64,000 bases of DNA from Saprospiraceae bacterium (GTDB taxonomy: Bacteria; Bacteroidota; Bacteroidia; Chitinophagales; Saprospiraceae): the NCBI GenBank assembly GCA_020631355.1, contig JAHDHL010000018.1:22808-86807 (forward strand), in the 5' to 3' direction. Below are positions 62,412 to 64,000 of the stretch, one piece after another. Made by a program: the position numbers and the translations under genes. The notes below the pieces were generated by a model. The model saw only the letters and a program-made list of their open reading frames with translations, did no database searches and was not told the DNA's origin. Positions within the stretch are counted from its first letter, which is position 1; each line of letters starts with the position of its first letter.

Positions 62412-63731
62412 TCATTTGATTGGAATCGTAAAGAAGAAAGTAGATCCTTTCCCTGGTTCTGAAATGGCCCAGATACGGCCATTCATCCTCTGGATGATTT
62501 TCTTACAGATGGCCAGACCTATACCCGTTCCTTGGGTTCTGTTACTGTTGTTCTGACCTCTAGTAAAGAGATTGAAAATATCATTGATGGTATCCTTATT
62601 CATTCCGATACCATTATCCTTGACACTGAAACGGTATTCAAATCGGTTGCGTTCGCAGTCAATTTTGATATGTGGGACAGTCTCAGCCCTGTATTTGATG
62701 GCATTGGCAATCAGATTCTGGAATAGTAGAATCAAATGGGGCCTTACACCATGGACATTAGGCATTTCTTCGGGGATTTCCAATTGGGCCTGACTCTCCG
62801 AAATTTCCGAGGACAGATTGTTTCTAACCAAAGGCAGGATATCGTTCAGAGCCACACGTTCCTGCGATTCTGATTTCTCCAAGGATGTGAAAGTGAGCAA
62901 ATCATCAATCATCCTTGACATGCTGATGGCCCCGTTCTTGATGAAATCCATGAATTCGGTCTGCCTTTCAGATGGTGCTTCCATGGTCCTATCCAGAAGA
63001 CTCACAAAACTACTGATACTTCTCAAGGGCGCCTTGAGGTCATGGGAAACGACATATGAAAACTGTTTGAGTTCCTCGTTATACTGCTGTAACTTCTGGT
63101 TTTGTTCTTCAATCAACTTGGTATTGGAGAAGTTCTTATAATGATTATTACTGACGATATAGGATATGAAATAGGATATGATGATGAATATGGATGCATT
63201 GATGCCATTCGACTGCTTGAGTTCCACAGGATAATCCAAAAACATCAGAATGGACATGCTCAGTATAAAGTAAACACCAAAAATCCATCTCCTTTCTTTC
63301 TCCGTCAGAATGAGCACAGTGGATGTGATGAAGGCATAGATAATAATCAGTATGATTTTATTATGGATGAATTGCCCGACTCCTGCCACATATAGGGACC
63401 ACGACATATTTAGAATAATGGAACCATACACAATGAGATTACTGGTAGAGAGGCTGTAATTCCTTTTGGAATGGGATAGGTATGCCAATGGAATATGGAA
63501 AATGAGAATCAGTATATGTGCATAGAAAAGGTAGAGGTAAGCAGGGAATTCTTCCCAGGCACCCGAACGAAAGGAATTATAATCCAGTACAAGGAGTACG
63601 ATGTTGAAAAGCAGCATCACAACAGAAATGATGTGAACAGCCTTAAGATTATAGGTTATCTTAATTCTCTCATATTCCTCCACATAGTTTTTGGGTATCT
63701 CCAAGATTGGGGATAAGAATGGTATCTTCAT
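62412..63731 (-). CDS. Membrane sensor histidine kinase
   Basis: A 439-residue kinase with six N-terminal spans (~31-52, 65-86, 98-118, 124-143, 148-166, 178-195), a short coiled coil, then HisKA with FSYVVSHDLKAPLRSIS and phospho-acceptor His230, and HATPase with NLIANAIKYR, DNGIGM and GTGIGLAICKK, ending STFFFTIP. No PAS or extracellular domain is seen, so the span region may be the sensor. No receiver gene lies beside it in the window. The SHDLKAP box is the same type as the FIST-associated kinase. Confidence 0.95.
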   Translation of the reverse strand: MKIPFLSPILEIPKNYVEEYERIKITYNLKAVHIISVVMLLFNIVLLVLDYNSFRSGAWEEFPAYLYLFYAHILILIFHIPLAYLSHSKRNYSLSTSNLIVYGSIILNMSWSLYVAGVGQFIHNKIILIIIYAFITSTVLILTEKERRWIFGVYFILSMSILMFLDYPVELKQSNGINASIFIIISYFISYIVSNNHYKNFSNTKLIEEQNQKLQQYNEELKQFSYVVSHDLKAPLRSISSFVSLLDRTMEAPSERQTEFMDFIKNGAISMSRMIDDLLTFTSLEKSESQERVALNDILPLVRNNLSSEISESQAQLEIPEEMPNVHGVRPHLILLFQNLIANAIKYRAETVPHIKIDCERNRFEYRFSVKDNGIGMNKDTINDIFNLFTRGQNNSNRTQGTGIGLAICKKIIQRMNGRIWAISEPGKGSTFFFTIPIK

Positions 63732-63819
63732 CAGTTACATTATCGTGTGTTCATACACTAGTTCAGGTAATAGTGATACGGATGGTCAGTAAGGATGTTT
63801 CGAAACAGGGATACTATAT

Positions 63820-64000
63820 TCATATGACTATTGGTATGAAAACAAAAAAGTAGGGGTATTGGAGCAAATAACTCTGATTTTGGAGAGGGTATGAATATTT
63901 CAAAGGTAGTTCCTTGCCTAATTCTGATTGGCCCCGAATCTCACCCGAATGGTTTTCCACCATCTTTTTGCTTTTAGCCAAACCAAGTCCCGCACCCTTT
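63820..64000 (-). pseudogene. 3' end of a histidine kinase ATPase domain, frameshifted
   Basis: Only the end is in the window. Reading back from the edge: KGAGLGLAKSKKMVENHSGE then IRGQSELGK, a clear HATPase G2 region. The frame then gives ELPLKYSYP and stops at 63820. One extra base after GGC-AAG would restore GTTFEIFIP, the normal last strand, in a frame that runs to 63758. So either the gene is damaged near 63913 or the sequence has a one-base error. Neither frame stops promptly after the last strand, which favours decay. Gene start lies outside the window. Confidence 0.55.

Noticed and set aside
1..64000. CRISPR arrays, insertion sequences, phage genes, tRNA and rRNA genes
   Set aside because: No direct-repeat array, transposase, integrase or structural RNA gene was recognised by reading; a dedicated search was not possible here.

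Overview
The window is chromosomal DNA from a member of the Bacteroidota, probably a gliding or environmental lineage such as Saprospiria, Chitinophagia or Cytophagia; the genus cannot be fixed from this piece. The evidence is the CHU_C/gliding-motility C-terminal domains, a type IX secretion (T9SS) sorting domain, many lipoproteins, core promoters of the TTG-N19/20-TAnnTTTG type, an rplM-rpsI-rpsB-tsf order, and a Lgt with the GRLGCHLSGDGDWG signature. No rRNA, tRNA, CRISPR array, insertion sequence or phage gene was seen. The density is typical of a chromosome, with many 1-25 bp overlaps and short intergenic gaps.

Layout. 1-13 kb: the 3' end of a T9SS cargo gene, then mostly minus-strand genes: an Ig-like lipoprotein, radA, a helix-turn-helix regulator with a palindrome upstream, dnaX (with an A9 slippery run), a methyltransferase/glycosyltransferase pair, a large carboxypeptidase-regulatory-like lipoprotein and a double FKBP isomerase. 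13-20 kb: an FG-GAP/ASPIC T9SS protein, a DUF3089 lipoprotein followed directly by aroQ, a PAP2-like membrane protein and a TPR protein. 20-25 kb: the translation block rplM-rpsI-rpsB-tsf-pyrH-frr. 25-29 kb: the lgt-rlmN-HAD-murB run. 28.7-31.4 kb: a 2OG-Fe(II) oxygenase-like protein and a YfcC-type carrier. 32.4-35.5 kb: a three-gene FIST/histidine kinase/response regulator module. 35.5-42 kb: UbiA prenyltransferase, a ClpP-like lipoprotein, glutathione peroxidase, a free-standing CHU_C domain, a thioredoxin-like lipoprotein and trmB. 42.2-47.8 kb: a membrane-protein cluster (Coq4-like, DUF1361, DUF4173) with a small winged-helix regulator and two matching palindromes lying on its promoters. 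48-51.7 kb: a degenerate endonuclease/exonuclease/phosphatase protein, dgkA, an SRPBCC protein, recO and an acyl-CoA dehydrogenase. 52-64 kb: dnaE, a DUF4375-MORN protein, a membrane protein, a very large TraB/GumN protein, a PhzF-like enzyme, a membrane histidine kinase, and the damaged-looking 3' end of another kinase at the right edge.

Most genes are housekeeping. Four parts look most worth checking. The A9 run in dnaX meets a stop at once in either shifted frame, so it could make a tau/gamma pair. The winged-helix regulator cluster has twin TACTTTG-N5-CAAAGTA operators that overlap the -7 elements. The FIST-kinase-regulator operon is a complete ligand-sensing relay. Several proteins appear to have lost catalytic residues. 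I did not find anything I could confidently call a wholly new system; the 42-48 kb membrane cluster is the best candidate.
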